A DNA stretch of 64,000 nt from Flavobacteriaceae bacterium UJ101 (GCA_001880285.1 CP016269.1:806001-870000); one strand, 5' to 3'. Counted from the first letter of the stretch, positions 8,635 through 18,347 are shown. Notes: generated from the sequence alone by a model not told the origin. Numbers and translations: made by a program.

Positions 8635-10080
8635 TTATTTGAAAGAAATAACTACACGTCTGTTTTGTGCTCTACCTTCAGCTGTTTCGTTAGTTGCAAC
8701 TGGGTTTTCTTCACCAAATCCTCTAGCAGATAATCTAGATCCACTAACTCCATTTCCGATTAAACCAGCTACTACTGATTTAGCTCTTCTTAGAGATAAT
8801 TTTTGGTTGTAAGCAGCAGAACCTTTACTATCTGTATATCCATCAACGTAGAAATCTTTTCCTTTTAATTGATTGTTCATGATAGCAGCAGCTCTTTGAA
8901 CTTTACCTACTGATTCAGAAGTTAATTGATCTGAATTGTACTCAAATGTTAAGTTTCTTAATTCAGCGTTAACTTTCTCAGTTGTATGAGGACATCCTTG
9001 ATTAGAAGCTGGACCAGCAACTGTTGGACACTTATCATCAGCGTCAACTACACCATCTCCATCTTGATCTCTAATTGGACAACCATTGTTATCAGCTGGA
9101 CCTGCTTCAGAAGGACAAGCATCATCTTTATCTAAGATACCGTCATTATCTGAATCTTTCCAAGGACAACCATTGTTTTCAGCTGGACCTGCAACGTCAA
9201 CACAGTTATCAACGTTATCAAATACACCGTCACCATCTGTATCAGGACAACCTTTGTTTTCGATTGGACCTGCTAACTCAGGACAAGCATCTTCTGAATC
9301 GATGATTTTATCACCATCTGTATCAGGACAACCATCAAATTCTTTTAAACCTGGTACCTCAGGACAAGCATCTTTATTATCAGATATTCCATCTCCATCT
9401 GTATCTTTTCCACCGAAACGGAATACTAATCCAGCTGAGTGTTGGAAGAAATCTCCATAATCTCTAGATACTGTAGGTAACATGTTGTAGTTTGATTCTA
9501 CATTTAAACCGAAGTTTTCAGCGAACCAAATGTTAAATCCAACTCCTGCAGATAAACCTAAGAAATCTTCTTCGTTTAAACCAGACCCATATTGTCCTGC
9601 TTCACTACCAGAACCTTGAGCAGCAGTATAAACATCAGAGTAATCATACTTTGTATAGTTAACTCCAGCTCTTAAATAAGGATCAAACCAAGATTCCTCA
9701 CTTAATAAATAATCATTAGCAAATTTATACTTAACTCCTAAACCTGCGTTAATGAAAAACTCATCTTCTGCCATTGTTACTTTATCTACTCCTGTATTAA
9801 GTAAATCTCTATTGTAGTCTACTTCTCCAACAGATGCTGATAAATCAACAGCAAATGACTTGTTTATTGAACGACCAATAGTTAACTTTGATAGAGGTGG
9901 AACAAAAGACCAATCATCCTCCATATCAAAATAACCATCAAATGTACCTCTTACTGAAGAATGATCTACAGCATGAGCCCCAACTCCAATTAACCACTTG
10001 TTATTGGAATTCTGCGCGAATACTGAACTTGCAGTTAATGCAAATGCAGCAGCGAATAATGTTAATTTAAATCTCTTCAT
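8635..10080 (-). CDS. OmpA-family outer-membrane protein with thrombospondin type-3 repeats
   Basis: A 481-aa protein from the ATG at 10080; a TTG 9 bp further out is an unlikely start. It has a signal peptide ending ASSVFAQ, an N-terminal beta-barrel-like domain of about 200 residues, then five calcium-binding TSP3 repeats ([15 protein letters not shown] type). The C-terminus is an OmpA peptidoglycan-binding domain ([43 protein letters not shown]). It is expected to link the outer membrane to peptidoglycan and is probably abundant. A TACATTTG -7 box (minus strand, 10119-10126) lies about 40 bp upstream. Confidence 0.92.
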   Translation of the reverse strand: MKRFKLTLFAAAFALTASSVFAQNSNNKWLIGVGAHAVDHSSVRGTFDGYFDMEDDWSFVPPLSKLTIGRSINKSFAVDLSASVGEVDYNRDLLNTGVDKVTMAEDEFFINAGLGVKYKFANDYLLSEESWFDPYLRAGVNYTKYDYSDVYTAAQGSGSEAGQYGSGLNEEDFLGLSAGVGFNIWFAENFGLNVESNYNMLPTVSRDYGDFFQHSAGLVFRFGGKDTDGDGISDNKDACPEVPGLKEFDGCPDTDGDKIIDSEDACPELAGPIENKGCPDTDGDGVFDNVDNCVDVAGPAENNGCPWKDSDNDGILDKDDACPSEAGPADNNGCPIRDQDGDGVVDADDKCPTVAGPASNQGCPHTTEKVNAELRNLTFEYNSDQLTSESVGKVQRAAAIMNNQLKGKDFYVDGYTDSKGSAAYNQKLSLRRAKSVVAGLIGNGVSGSRLSARGFGEENPVATNETAEGRAQNRRVVISFK

Positions 10081-10118
10081 AGCTTGCAATTTAAGCGTGT
10101 TTGTGATAATTTATGAAA

Positions 10119-10126
10119 CAAATGTA
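10119..10126 (-). promoter_or_regulatory. -7 promoter box of the OmpA gene
   Basis: TACATTTG on the minus strand fits the Bacteroidota -7 consensus TAnnTTTG and lies 38 bp upstream of the ATG. No matching TTG -33 element is evident because the smpB gene end lies there. Confidence 0.5.
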
Positions 10127-10136
10127 TAATAATTTT

Positions 10137-10589
10137 TTATTTTATCCTTAAATTTCTTTGTAAATCTCTGTTAATATCCTTGGTTTTGATGGTTTCTCTC
10201 TTATCGTAGAGCTTTTTCCCTTTCGCCAAAGCTATATTTATTTTTGCTAATCCTCTATCATTAATAAAGATCTCTAAAGGAACCACAGTCATTCCTTTGT
10301 CCTGCAATTTTCGTTCCAGTTTTTTTATTTCTTTTTTTTGTAATAATAATTTTCTATCACGTTTGGGTTTATGATTGTAATACGATCCATACTGATACTC
10401 GTCAATATGCATATTAACACACCATACCTCTCCTTCTTTAATTTCACAAAAACTTTCGGCAATACTTGCTTTACCTGCTCGTATTGATTTAATTTCCGTA
10501 CCACCTAGTTGTATTCCTGCGGTATAACGATCTAATAATTCATAATTAAATCGTGCTTTTCTATTTTTAATTGTAACTTTTTGTTGCAT
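10137..10589 (-). CDS. smpB: SsrA-binding protein SmpB
   Basis: A 150-aa protein that binds tmRNA and delivers it to stalled ribosomes in trans-translation. The SmpB fold is recognisable from [39 protein letters not shown], the [30 protein letters not shown] block, and the basic C-terminal tail [10 protein letters not shown] needed in the decoding centre. Full length. It follows the BT_3928 gene by 7 bp on the same strand and is probably cotranscribed with DUF1599 and BT_3928. Confidence 0.95.
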   Translation of the reverse strand: MQQKVTIKNRKARFNYELLDRYTAGIQLGGTEIKSIRAGKASIAESFCEIKEGEVWCVNMHIDEYQYGSYYNHKPKRDRKLLLQKKEIKKLERKLQDKGMTVVPLEIFINDRGLAKINIALAKGKKLYDKRETIKTKDINRDLQRNLRIK

Positions 10590-10596
10590 GTAATCT

Positions 10597-11682
10597 TTAA
10601 TTAAAAGATTTCAACTCCTCTAATTTAGGCAATTCTTTCCAATGCCACTTTGCTTTTACGATGCCTTTATCTACTAAAATAACACCTGGACTTGAACGAA
10701 TAATGGTTTTTAAGGCTGTTCCATCTAAACTATAAGTATCGTCAAATCCTTTCATACTTTCTGAAGAAAGAATGTAATAAGCTTTCTTTTCTTCTTTTAA
10801 ATTCTTTATAAAAGCATTGACTTCTATTTGCTCATCTAGTGTAAAAGGATCATAATTAATAATAAGAAAAACATTTTCCTGATTTAAAATCTCATTGGTA
10901 AATTCATCATCTCGTATTACAAAATCATGAATTCGAGCTGGAATTCCTTCATCAACCACTTCTTCTGTTGTCAAATCCGATTGCATTTCCCATTCTTTAT
11001 TCTTCCACCACTCATCATTAATATAGGCTTCAGAATCTATTATTTTAGTTTCCCCTGTGGTTTTATTTTTTAATGTATAATTAATTTGAACCACAGGTTC
11101 TTTTATATCTTTTATATTCTCTTTCAAATCTTCTCCTACTGCATAAGGTCTAAAATCAATAATAGGTAAGCGTTCTATTCCCCAATATGCAATAGCAATG
11201 CTTCCTATAGTTCCTATTAATGCAATAATATGATTTACTCTTTTAGAAAATAAAGGCCCTATATATTTTTGTCCTATTAATAAAATGATAATTGCAATTA
11301 GCAATACAACATCTTTAGAAAATGTTTCCCATGGTTTTAATTTTAATGCATCACCGAAACATCCACAATCTTTTACTTTATCAAAATAGGCTGAGTAGAA
11401 TGTTAGAAACGTAAAAAACACAATAAGTCCAAACAATGACCATAATGTGAATTTTTTAAATACTCCCAATAATAAAAATATACCCAAAACCACTTCAGCT
11501 ACTACAAAAATAAAAGCCAAGGGTAATACATATTCTTGTAAAAATGGAAGATTTAACACATCTTCAGCGAAATAATCATACAATTTATATGATGTCCCTT
11601 TTGGATCAACTAGTTTTACAAATCCCGAAAGGATAAATAAAACTCCTACAAAAACACGTACTATTTGAACTATATATTTCAT
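10597..11682 (-). CDS. BT_3928 family DoxX/MauE-like membrane protein
   Basis: A 361-aa protein. The first 170 residues hold four to five transmembrane helices of the DoxX/MauE type, with the conserved pair in [23 protein letters not shown]. The C-terminal half (from about 190) is a soluble, thioredoxin-fold-like domain ending [19 protein letters not shown]. The family is characteristic of Bacteroidota and may take part in thiol electron transfer; the function is unproven. Its start overlaps the DUF1599 stop by 4 bp (ATGA), so the two are translationally coupled. Confidence 0.85.
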   Translation of the reverse strand: MKYIVQIVRVFVGVLFILSGFVKLVDPKGTSYKLYDYFAEDVLNLPFLQEYVLPLAFIFVVAEVVLGIFLLLGVFKKFTLWSLFGLIVFFTFLTFYSAYFDKVKDCGCFGDALKLKPWETFSKDVVLLIAIIILLIGQKYIGPLFSKRVNHIIALIGTIGSIAIAYWGIERLPIIDFRPYAVGEDLKENIKDIKEPVVQINYTLKNKTTGETKIIDSEAYINDEWWKNKEWEMQSDLTTEEVVDEGIPARIHDFVIRDDEFTNEILNQENVFLIINYDPFTLDEQIEVNAFIKNLKEEKKAYYILSSESMKGFDDTYSLDGTALKTIIRSSPGVILVDKGIVKAKWHWKELPKLEELKSFN

Positions 11683-12230
11683 AATTCTCCTTTTTGTTCT
11701 TTTAATAAAATTAAAGCAAAAACTGCATAATTCAACATATCAAAATAATTGGCATCTAAACCTTCTGAAACAAGTGTTTTCCCTTGATTATCTTCAATTT
11801 GTTTAATACGAAGAATTTTTTGCAAAATCATATCTGTAATACTACTCACACGCATATCACGCCATGCTTCACCATAGTCATGATTTTTATTTTGCATTAG
11901 TTTTTTAGCTTCTGAAACATATTTTTTATAATAATTTACGGCTTCTTCAGCATTCAAATCAGGTTGATCAGCAACCCCCAATTCCAATTGAGTTAAGGCC
12001 ATTGCAGAATAATTAATAATAGCTACAAATTCACCATCAATTGCTTCTTGAACTTTCATTTCTTTCTTTTCTTGAATACTTCGTATCCGATTAGCCTTAA
12101 TAAATATCTGATCGGTTAAAGAAGGTAAACGCAAAATACGCCATGCAGCACCGTAATCTTGCATCTTTTTCTCAAAAAGATTTTGACATTTTTCAATTAT
12201 TTTATCAAACTGTTGGTCTGTTTTAGACAT
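11679..12230 (-). CDS. DUF1599 protein (tandem domain)
   Basis: A 183-aa protein made of two copies of the same unit: YGAAWRILRLPSLTDQIFIKANRIRSIQE at about 25-60 and YGEAWRDMRVSSITDMILQKILRIKQIED at about 120-150. The family is a Bacteroidota protein distantly like all-alpha nucleotide pyrophosphohydrolases; activity is unproven. It is the first gene of the leftward unit DUF1599-BT_3928-smpB and is divergent from folP with a 56-bp gap. Confidence 0.88.
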   Translation of the reverse strand: MSKTDQQFDKIIEKCQNLFEKKMQDYGAAWRILRLPSLTDQIFIKANRIRSIQEKKEMKVQEAIDGEFVAIINYSAMALTQLELGVADQPDLNAEEAVNYYKKYVSEAKKLMQNKNHDYGEAWRDMRVSSITDMILQKILRIKQIEDNQGKTLVSEGLDANYFDMLNYAVFALILLKEQKGEL

Positions 12231-12286
12231 ATTTTTTTAATATTACAAGATCAAAATTAAAGTAATTCCTTCGATAATCAAAAATT

Positions 12287-13111
12287 ATGACCATAAACTG
12301 TAAAGGAAAATTAATTGATCTTGGCACTCCCAGAATCATGGGAATTCTAAACACAACTCCAGATTCTTTCTTTGATGGAGGAAAATATACAAATGAAACC
12401 ATTCTTTTAAAGCATGTTGAGAACATGTTACAAGAAGGAGCTACTTTTATTGATATAGGTGGTTATTCATCACGACCTGGTGCTGATCATATCACTCAAG
12501 AAGAAGAAATAAAACGGGTCATTCCTATCATTGAATTATTACGATACCATTTTCCTGAAATAATCATTTCAATTGATACTTTTCGTTCAGAAGTAGCCAA
12601 AAAAGCGATCAATTCTGGAGCTTCTCTTATCAATGATATTTCAGGAGGAACATTAGATACAAAAATGTTTGAAACAGTAGCTCAACTACAAGTACCTTAT
12701 ATTTTAATGCACATAAAAGGCACACCTCAAAACATGCAAAAAAATCCTTCTTATGAAGATATTGTAGTAGAAATTAACCAATATTTTGCTCAAAAAGTAT
12801 CTCAATTAAGACAATTGGGTGTACATGATATTATTTTAGATGCTGGTTTTGGATTTGGAAAAACAATCGATCATAATTACGAAATTCTAAGAAATCATCA
12901 TGCAATAGGTTTTGATTCACTTCCAACTTTAGTTGGTATTTCACGAAAATCTATGATTTACAAACCATTAAACAGCACCCCACAAGAGTCTTTAAATGGC
13001 ACTACTATTTTAAATACAATAGCATTACAAAAAAGTGCTTCTATTTTACGAGTTCATGATGTAAAAGAGGCAAAGGAATGTATTCAATTGGTCAAGGGTT
13101 TTGATTTGTAA
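12287..13111 (+). CDS. folP: dihydropteroate synthase
   Basis: A 274-aa TIM-barrel enzyme that joins para-aminobenzoate to dihydropterin pyrophosphate in folate synthesis. Signature segments are GILNTTPDSFFDGGKY near residue 20, FIDIGGYSSRPGA, SIDTFRSEVAKKAI, INDISGG, LMHIKGTPQNMQ, DAGFGFGKTIDHNYEIL and VGISRKSMI. Full length and complete. It stands alone here, followed by about 210 bp without a gene. Confidence 0.95.
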   Translation: MTINCKGKLIDLGTPRIMGILNTTPDSFFDGGKYTNETILLKHVENMLQEGATFIDIGGYSSRPGADHITQEEEIKRVIPIIELLRYHFPEIIISIDTFRSEVAKKAINSGASLINDISGGTLDTKMFETVAQLQVPYILMHIKGTPQNMQKNPSYEDIVVEINQYFAQKVSQLRQLGVHDIILDAGFGFGKTIDHNYEILRNHHAIGFDSLPTLVGISRKSMIYKPLNSTPQESLNGTTILNTIALQKSASILRVHDVKEAKECIQLVKGFDL

Positions 13112-13323
13112 GGTAAGAGTGAAAAGCGAATAAAAAAAGACCGAAAGAATAAAGAGAAAAGAATGAATCATTTTTTCACAAATAGATAAGACTTTTTTAT
13201 TCTCTTTTGTAGTTTATGATAAATTGGTTATTAGTATTTTATTGAACACACTAAAAAAACCACAATCATTAATCGATATTCATTATTCTTTTTTCTTTTT
13301 TCATAAATCAAAGCTAACACTGT
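13112..13323. other. non-coding gap between converging genes
   Basis: About 210 bp, AT-rich, with purine-rich and then T-rich runs (GAATAAAAAAAG and TTCTTTTTTC segments) that could pair loosely as a bidirectional terminator. No ORF or RNA gene is evident. Confidence 0.3.
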
Positions 13324-14058
13324 TTAATCTTCTACCGTATAAATCAACTTCATGGTAATTGAAGCTGTTTTTTCTTTAGAACTGGTATTATAGGTCCCTC
13401 CCCAAGAATAGTCTTCATCCGAGTTTTGTCCTGTAATTTGAAAGATTCCCATTTTTGCTGATTTTAATTCTCCTAACTCACCACCTGAGAATTCCGAGAT
13501 TTTTTCAGCTCTAATTCGTGCATCTTCTGTAGCTTTTGAAATCATTTCAACTTTTAAATCTGCTAACTTTGTATAATAATAGCGTGGTGGCTTAGAATAA
13601 AATTGTATCCCTTTATTTAAAAGCTCTGTTATTTCTCTAGAAATCTGTTCTATTTTCTCCACTTCTTTTGACTGAATTTGTACAGACTGACTCAAATTAT
13701 AACCATCAAAAACTTCTCCCATAAATTCTCCGTTTGGAGAATAATTACGCTTTCTATTTTCAGTAGTTTTTACAGCGCTAAAAATCAAATCTTCTTTTTT
13801 CAATCCTTTCGATGTCAAATAGTTCAATACACCTTCTTTATCAGCTTCTAATTTGGCATAAGCATCTTTTAAATTAAAATTATTTGATTCAAATCTTCCT
13901 TCCCAAACAATAAGATCTGAACTAAAATTCTTCTCGCCTAAACCTGTTGTAGAAATTGTTCCTTCTTTTTTAGCTCTATTTTTATAGGCATTCCCTATAA
14001 TAACTGCTGAAATAATAAGTGCCAAAGCCATTACCACTATACTAAAATTCTTTTTCAT
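13324..14058 (-). CDS. SIMPL (DUF541) domain protein
   Basis: A 244-aa protein starting at the ATG at 14058; a TTG 33 bp upstream would add an unlikely hydrophilic lead before the membrane signal. The N-terminal MKKNFSIVVMALALIISAVIIG is a signal anchor. The remainder fits the SIMPL/YggE-like family: repeated Glu/Lys-rich helices, ATEDARIRAEKISEFSGGELGELKSAKMG and a final SITMKLIYTVED strand. Members are periplasmic or secreted, of ill-defined role (oxidative stress in some). Monocistronic, divergent from the channel gene. Confidence 0.82.
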   Translation of the reverse strand: MKKNFSIVVMALALIISAVIIGNAYKNRAKKEGTISTTGLGEKNFSSDLIVWEGRFESNNFNLKDAYAKLEADKEGVLNYLTSKGLKKEDLIFSAVKTTENRKRNYSPNGEFMGEVFDGYNLSQSVQIQSKEVEKIEQISREITELLNKGIQFYSKPPRYYYTKLADLKVEMISKATEDARIRAEKISEFSGGELGELKSAKMGIFQITGQNSDEDYSWGGTYNTSSKEKTASITMKLIYTVED

Positions 14059-14130
14059 ATCTTTTTTATTCTTTTTAAACAAAACTCCCAATCCTTTTAC
14101 AAATTAATCATTTTTTGAATTACTTTTCCT

Positions 14131-14138
14131 TATTTTTG
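14131..14138 (+). promoter_or_regulatory. -7 promoter box of the Kir channel gene
   Basis: TATTTTTG matches TAnnTTTG and ends 8 bp before the ATG at 14147, predicting a very short leader. A TTG is at 14115-14117 but the spacing (13) is too short to be convincing. Confidence 0.4.
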
Positions 14139-14146
14139 TCATAGTT

Positions 14147-15085
14147 ATGAAAAAACCTTTTCAATTCAAAAAAATAAAAGATCCAGGGTTTGGATCTTTC
14201 GATTCAAAAAAAATTGCACGTATTCTTAATAAGGATGGTTCCTTTAATGTAAAACACATTAATCGTAAAACCAGTTTTCGTGATTTATATCACCATTTAA
14301 TCAACATTAATTGGGTTACTTTTTTTTGTTATATTTTCATAGGCTACCTAATTATCAATCTACTTTTTGCCTTAATTTATCATTCGATTGGAATTGAATC
14401 AATTGGAATTGAATCAAAAACAGAGCTCCATAACTATATTCAATGTTTTTATTTTAGTACCCAAACCTTTACAACCGTTGGTTATGGGACACTTTCTCCT
14501 AAAGGAGATATAACTAGTTTGGTAGCTTCTATTGAAGCCTTTATTGGTTTACTGGCTTTTGCTTTTGCAACAGGGCTTTTTTATGGTCGCTTTTCAAAAC
14601 CCAAACCTTCTATTCTTTTTTCAGATAAGATTATTTTACGCCCTCATGAAGACGGGAGAGCTCTTATGTTTCGAATTACAAACGAACACACCAATGCTCT
14701 AATTGATGTAAAAACGCATATTATCATGATTATTCGAAACAAAAATGAAGATGGCAGTTATGGTGTTACACCTTATCAAATGAAATTAGAACGTGATAAT
14801 ATTAATTTTTTATCCTTAACATGGACTATCGTAATGAAAATTGACAAGGATAATCCTCTTTTTGAAAAAACAGATGAGGAAATCAAAGCTTTGGATGGTG
14901 AAATTTTGGTCCGTATGAATTATTTTGATGATACTTTTTCCCAAGAATTATACCAACAAACTTCTTATATCTTAAAAGATGTTGTGCTAAATGAAAAATT
15001 TGTTAAATCATATGGTGCTAATCGTGAAGGACAGAATGTTTTAGACTATAGCAAACTGAATTTAACAGAAAAAATTGACGCATAA
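14147..15085 (+). CDS. inward-rectifier (Kir-type) potassium channel
   Basis: A 312-aa two-helix channel. TM1 is at about residues 58-80, the pore helix and selectivity filter TVGYG lie in FTTVGYGTLSP, and TM2 is at about 125-146. The C-terminal half (RFSKPKPSILFSDKIILRPHEDGRALMFRITNE onward) is the immunoglobulin-like Kir cytoplasmic domain of KirBac proteins. It should conduct K+ across the inner membrane. Between TM1 and the pore, IGIES is present twice because a 15-bp unit (14387-14401, 14402-14416) is exactly duplicated. Confidence 0.9.
   Translation: MKKPFQFKKIKDPGFGSFDSKKIARILNKDGSFNVKHINRKTSFRDLYHHLININWVTFFCYIFIGYLIINLLFALIYHSIGIESIGIESKTELHNYIQCFYFSTQTFTTVGYGTLSPKGDITSLVASIEAFIGLLAFAFATGLFYGRFSKPKPSILFSDKIILRPHEDGRALMFRITNEHTNALIDVKTHIIMIIRNKNEDGSYGVTPYQMKLERDNINFLSLTWTIVMKIDKDNPLFEKTDEEIKALDGEILVRMNYFDDTFSQELYQQTSYILKDVVLNEKFVKSYGANREGQNVLDYSKLNLTEKIDA
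14387..14416 (+). repeat. 15-bp tandem duplication inside the Kir channel gene
   Basis: ATTGGAATTGAATCA occurs twice in direct tandem with no mismatch. It adds five residues (second IGIES) to the extracytoplasmic turret before the pore and keeps the frame. Confidence 0.85.
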
Positions 15086-15105
15086 CAATTAAAAACGTAA
15101 ATTTG
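15075..15105 (+). promoter_or_regulatory. promoter of the bamD operon
   Basis: TTG at 15075-15077 and TAAATTTG at 15098-15105 are separated by 20 bp, fitting the flavobacterial -33/-7 promoter. It lies just upstream of the bamD ATG (15110), giving a short leader. Confidence 0.6.
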
Positions 15106-15109
15106 CAAA

Positions 15110-15910
15110 ATGGCAAAAAAATATTTAACCATACTTGCACTTTCATTAATCACTTTATCAAGCTGTAACAAAGAGTTTGAAAAAGCGATGAAGAGTACTG
15201 ATAAAGATCTCATTATCAAGACTGCAGAAGATTTTCATGAAAAAGGAAAATACCGTCAAGCAAGTGAATTGTTACGCCGTGCAACACCTATGGTATTAGG
15301 AACTCCTGATGCTAAAAAGGTATTGTATATGGCTGCTCAAAATTCATTTGAAGATGAAAATTATTTATTATCTGCTACTCGATTTAAAAATTATGCAGAA
15401 GGAAATCGACGAGATTCTTTAGCTGAAAACGCTTTGTTTATGGCTGCTAAGTCTTATTATTTAAATTCTCCTGCTTATAATTTAGATCAATCGGATACGA
15501 ATGAAGCAATCTCTGTTATTCAGGATTATGTAAACCGATATCCAAATTCTGAGAATGTAAGTGATGCCAATTCTTATATTATCGAATTACGTCAAAAATT
15601 AGAAAAGAAGGCATACGAAAATGCCAAATCATATTATAAAACAGGGTTTTATAAATCTGCTGATGTATCTTTTCAAACTTTTATTGAAGATTATCCCGAT
15701 TCTAAATATCGAGAAGATGCCTATGCCTATTTATTAAGATCTCGTCATGAGGTAGCTTTAAATAGTATACCAGAAAAAAAACGTGCACGATTAATAGAGG
15801 CTAACACAGCTTACAAACGCTTAACAAAATTATATCCTGAATCAGAATATTTAAAAGAAGCGACCAAATTAAACGAAGAAATTTTAGAAGAATTAGAACA
15901 ATATAAATAA
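15110..15910 (+). CDS. bamD: outer-membrane assembly lipoprotein BamD
   Basis: A 266-aa lipoprotein (signal ALSLITLSSCNKEF, lipid Cys about 19) with tetratricopeptide-like repeats: FHEKGKYRQASELLRRATPM, YLLSATRFKNYAEGNRRDSLAENALFMAAKSYY, YYKTGFYKSADVSFQTFIEDYPDSKYREDAYAYLLRS. BamD with BamA folds outer-membrane proteins. It heads a five-gene operon with rpoZ, coaBC, a DUF4835 gene and recN, with gaps of 4 to 18 bp and one overlap; this order is usual in flavobacteria. Confidence 0.92.
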   Translation: MAKKYLTILALSLITLSSCNKEFEKAMKSTDKDLIIKTAEDFHEKGKYRQASELLRRATPMVLGTPDAKKVLYMAAQNSFEDENYLLSATRFKNYAEGNRRDSLAENALFMAAKSYYLNSPAYNLDQSDTNEAISVIQDYVNRYPNSENVSDANSYIIELRQKLEKKAYENAKSYYKTGFYKSADVSFQTFIEDYPDSKYREDAYAYLLRSRHEVALNSIPEKKRARLIEANTAYKRLTKLYPESEYLKEATKLNEEILEELEQYK

Positions 15911-15914
15911 TATT

Positions 15915-16235
15915 ATGAGTTATAAAGAATCAAAAGCACCTAACAATACAGTTACTGCAAATCGATTAGAGATTGAAGAAAAAACAGGAAATCTTTATGA
16001 GTCTATTGCGATCATGGCAAAACGTGCTCAGCAAATTAATAGCGAAATGAAATCAGAACTTTTACAAAAGTTAAATGAATTCGCGGCTCATAATGAAAAT
16101 CTAGATGAAATTTTTGAAAATAGAGAGCAAATCGAAGTTTCAAAATTTTATGAAAAATTACCTAAACCTACTCAAATTGCTTTGCAAGAGTGGCTAGATG
16201 ATGAAATTTACTATAGAAGTCCAAACGAAGAATAA
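15915..16235 (+). CDS. rpoZ: RNA polymerase omega-like subunit
   Basis: A 106-aa Rpb6/omega-type protein. The core AN(R)LEIEEKTGNLYESIAIMAKRAQQINSEMKSELLQKLNEF matches the Bacteroidota omega family; it helps assemble beta-prime. It begins 4 bp after bamD. Note that this lineage's omega lacks the classical proteobacterial N-terminus, so identification rests on the helix pattern and the conserved position between bamD and coaBC. Confidence 0.85.
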   Translation: MSYKESKAPNNTVTANRLEIEEKTGNLYESIAIMAKRAQQINSEMKSELLQKLNEFAAHNENLDEIFENREQIEVSKFYEKLPKPTQIALQEWLDDEIYYRSPNEE

Positions 16236-16242
16236 ATATTCT

Positions 16243-17433
16243 ATGTCTTTGAAAGGAAAAAAAATACTGTTAGGAGTAACAGGAGGAATAGCAGCTTATA
16301 AAGCTGCTTTTTTGGTTCGTTTACTAGTAAAAGAACAAGCAGAAGTTCGTGTTATTATGACAGAATCTGCTAAAGAGTTTATCACTCCCCTTACATTAGC
16401 TACCCTTTCAAAAAATCCAGTAGAATCTGTTCTTGTTTCAAATGACACATGGAATAATCATGTAGAATTAGGTATGTGGGCTGATGTATTTATAATAGCA
16501 CCTTTGACAGCCAACACTTTAGGAAAAATGGCACATGGTATTTGTGATAATTTATTATTAGCTACTTATTTATCAGCTAAATGTCCTGTTATATTTGCTC
16601 CAGCCATGGATTTAGATATGTATTTACATCCTACTACATCAAATAATATTGAAAAATTAAAAGAATTTGGTGCTCTTTGTATTGAACCTGAAGAAGGTGA
16701 ATTGGCCAGTGGATTAGTAGGAAAAGGTCGTATGGCTGAACCTGAGCATATTTTAGAAACCCTACAACAATTCTTCAATCCTGAGTTACCTTTAAAAAAT
16801 AAGAAGATCTTAATTTCTGCGGGGCCTACTCATGAAAAAATAGATCCTGTTCGATTTTTGGGAAATCATTCTACGGGGAAGATGGGATATGCTTTGGCTG
16901 AACAAGCTGCTCAATTGGGAGCACAAGTTACCCTTGTTTCAGGCCCCTCAAATGAAACCTTATCCATTACTCGAAATATTGAAAAAATAGATATCACTTC
17001 TGCAAAAGAAATGTTTGAGACAATTGATACTCTTTATACACAACAAGATATTGTCATTATGGCTGCAGCTGTTGCTGATTATCGTCCAAAAAATATTTCA
17101 GATAAGAAAATAAAAAAGCAAGAAGGCACGTTCTCTATAGAATTAGAGCGTACAACTGATATCTTAAAAACATTAGGAGAAAAAAAAGAGCATCAACTAT
17201 TAGTAGGTTTTGCTTTGGAAACAAATGATGAGGAACAAAATGCGCTATCAAAATTAAAACGAAAAAATTTAGACTTTATCGTTTTAAACAGTTTAAACGA
17301 CAAAGGAGCTGGTTTTAAAGGAAATACGAACAAAATCACTATCTTTGATCGTTCAGAGAAAAAAACAATATTTAATTTAAAATCCAAACAAGAAGTAGCA
17401 TTGGATATTTTAAATACCATTATAAAACAATGA
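16243..17433 (+). CDS. coaBC: bifunctional phosphopantothenoylcysteine decarboxylase / synthetase
   Basis: A 396-aa fusion for two steps of coenzyme A synthesis. The flavin-dependent CoaC half has GVTGGIAAYKA and the catalytic His73 in WNNHVELGMW. The CoaB half begins at about 187 with ILISAGPTHEKIDPVRFLGNHSTGKMG and binds CTP. The CoaC motifs differ from E. coli: PAMDLDMY instead of PxMNxxMW, and ASGLVG where E. coli has the catalytic Cys in ACG. I chose the ATG at 16243, 7 bp after rpoZ; an upstream ATG at 16198 would overlap rpoZ by 38 bp. Confidence 0.93.
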   Translation: MSLKGKKILLGVTGGIAAYKAAFLVRLLVKEQAEVRVIMTESAKEFITPLTLATLSKNPVESVLVSNDTWNNHVELGMWADVFIIAPLTANTLGKMAHGICDNLLLATYLSAKCPVIFAPAMDLDMYLHPTTSNNIEKLKEFGALCIEPEEGELASGLVGKGRMAEPEHILETLQQFFNPELPLKNKKILISAGPTHEKIDPVRFLGNHSTGKMGYALAEQAAQLGAQVTLVSGPSNETLSITRNIEKIDITSAKEMFETIDTLYTQQDIVIMAAAVADYRPKNISDKKIKKQEGTFSIELERTTDILKTLGEKKEHQLLVGFALETNDEEQNALSKLKRKNLDFIVLNSLNDKGAGFKGNTNKITIFDRSEKKTIFNLKSKQEVALDILNTIIKQ

Positions 17434-18329
17434 AAAAATTAATTTACATAAGTTCTCTATTCTTTTTTGGAAGTTTATTTCTTTTCTCACAAGAATTTAA
17501 CGCCAATGTAAAAGTCGATTATTCTCAAGTTCAATCGAATAACAATCAAGTATTCAAAACACTTGAAAAAGAATTAAAAAAATACATTAATACTACTAAA
17601 TGGACGAAAAAAAAATTCACCGTACAAGAACGTATTGAATGTAATTTCAGCATTATTATTAATGAGGAAAAAGGAACGAATACATACGGAGCAACTTTAC
17701 AGATTCAATCACGACGCCCTATTTATAATTCTGCTTACTATTCTCCTATTATTAATATTCAAGACACTGATTTTGATTTTAAGTATACTCAATTTCAACC
17801 TTTACTATTTAATGAAAGACGTTTTACCAGTAATTTGGTTGACGTTATAACGTATTATGTTTATGTTATTTTAGGTTATGATGCCGATACTTTTGAGCAA
17901 TATGGGGGAACAGAATATTTTGAAAAAGCCAATCAAATTGTTAAAAATGCCCAACAACAAGGTTATGAAGGTTGGAATAGTAATGATTTAGGAAAAAACC
18001 GTTTTCGTTTAATCGATAATATATTTGACACAAAATACAAGCCTATTCGTAAAATCATGTATACCTATCATCGATTAGGACTCGATAAAATGTATCAAGA
18101 TCAACGTGAAGCTAAAAATATTATTGCTAACAATATTCTGTTATTAAAACAATATAAAGGTAATAGTGCTTTTTCTTATACATTAGATATCTTTTTGAAT
18201 ACAAAAGATAGCGAAATTCCTAAAATATTAAGTGGAGGAGATCCAATTAATAAAAATATGGCAGAAGTTAGACAGGTTTTAAACGATTTAATGCCTGCAC
18301 AATCTGAAAAGTGGAATCAAATTAAATAA
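17430..18329 (+). CDS. DUF4835 family protein (PorD-like)
   Basis: A 299-aa protein with a signal peptide (FFFGSLFLFSQ, cleavage about residue 21) and conserved segments such as ATLQIQSRRPIYNSAYYSPIINIQDTDFDF, DVITYYVYVILGYDADTFEQYGGTEYFEKANQIV and GWNSNDLGKNRFRLIDN. The family is restricted to Bacteroidota and is sometimes annotated PorD, linked to type IX secretion; I cannot confirm the function from sequence. It overlaps the coaBC stop by 4 bp (ATGA) and precedes recN, its usual place. Confidence 0.82.
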   Translation: MKKLIYISSLFFFGSLFLFSQEFNANVKVDYSQVQSNNNQVFKTLEKELKKYINTTKWTKKKFTVQERIECNFSIIINEEKGTNTYGATLQIQSRRPIYNSAYYSPIINIQDTDFDFKYTQFQPLLFNERRFTSNLVDVITYYVYVILGYDADTFEQYGGTEYFEKANQIVKNAQQQGYEGWNSNDLGKNRFRLIDNIFDTKYKPIRKIMYTYHRLGLDKMYQDQREAKNIIANNILLLKQYKGNSAFSYTLDIFLNTKDSEIPKILSGGDPINKNMAEVRQVLNDLMPAQSEKWNQIK

Positions 18330-18347
18330 TATTTTCCCTACCGATCA

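Noticed and set aside
9075-9460. Two plus-strand ORFs with repeated motifs opposite the OmpA gene
   Set aside because: They are antisense shadows of the thrombospondin type-3 repeats; their periodicity comes from the coding repeats on the minus strand.
12223-12426. 67-codon minus-strand ORF over the folP start
   Set aside because: Antisense to conserved folP codons; no support.
13112-13323. Purine/pyrimidine runs after folP considered as a small RNA
   Set aside because: No promoter box and no consistent stem; best read as convergent spacer.
16198-16242. Upstream ATG for coaBC
   Set aside because: It overlaps rpoZ by 38 bp and adds non-conserved residues; ATG 16243 matches the family N-terminus.
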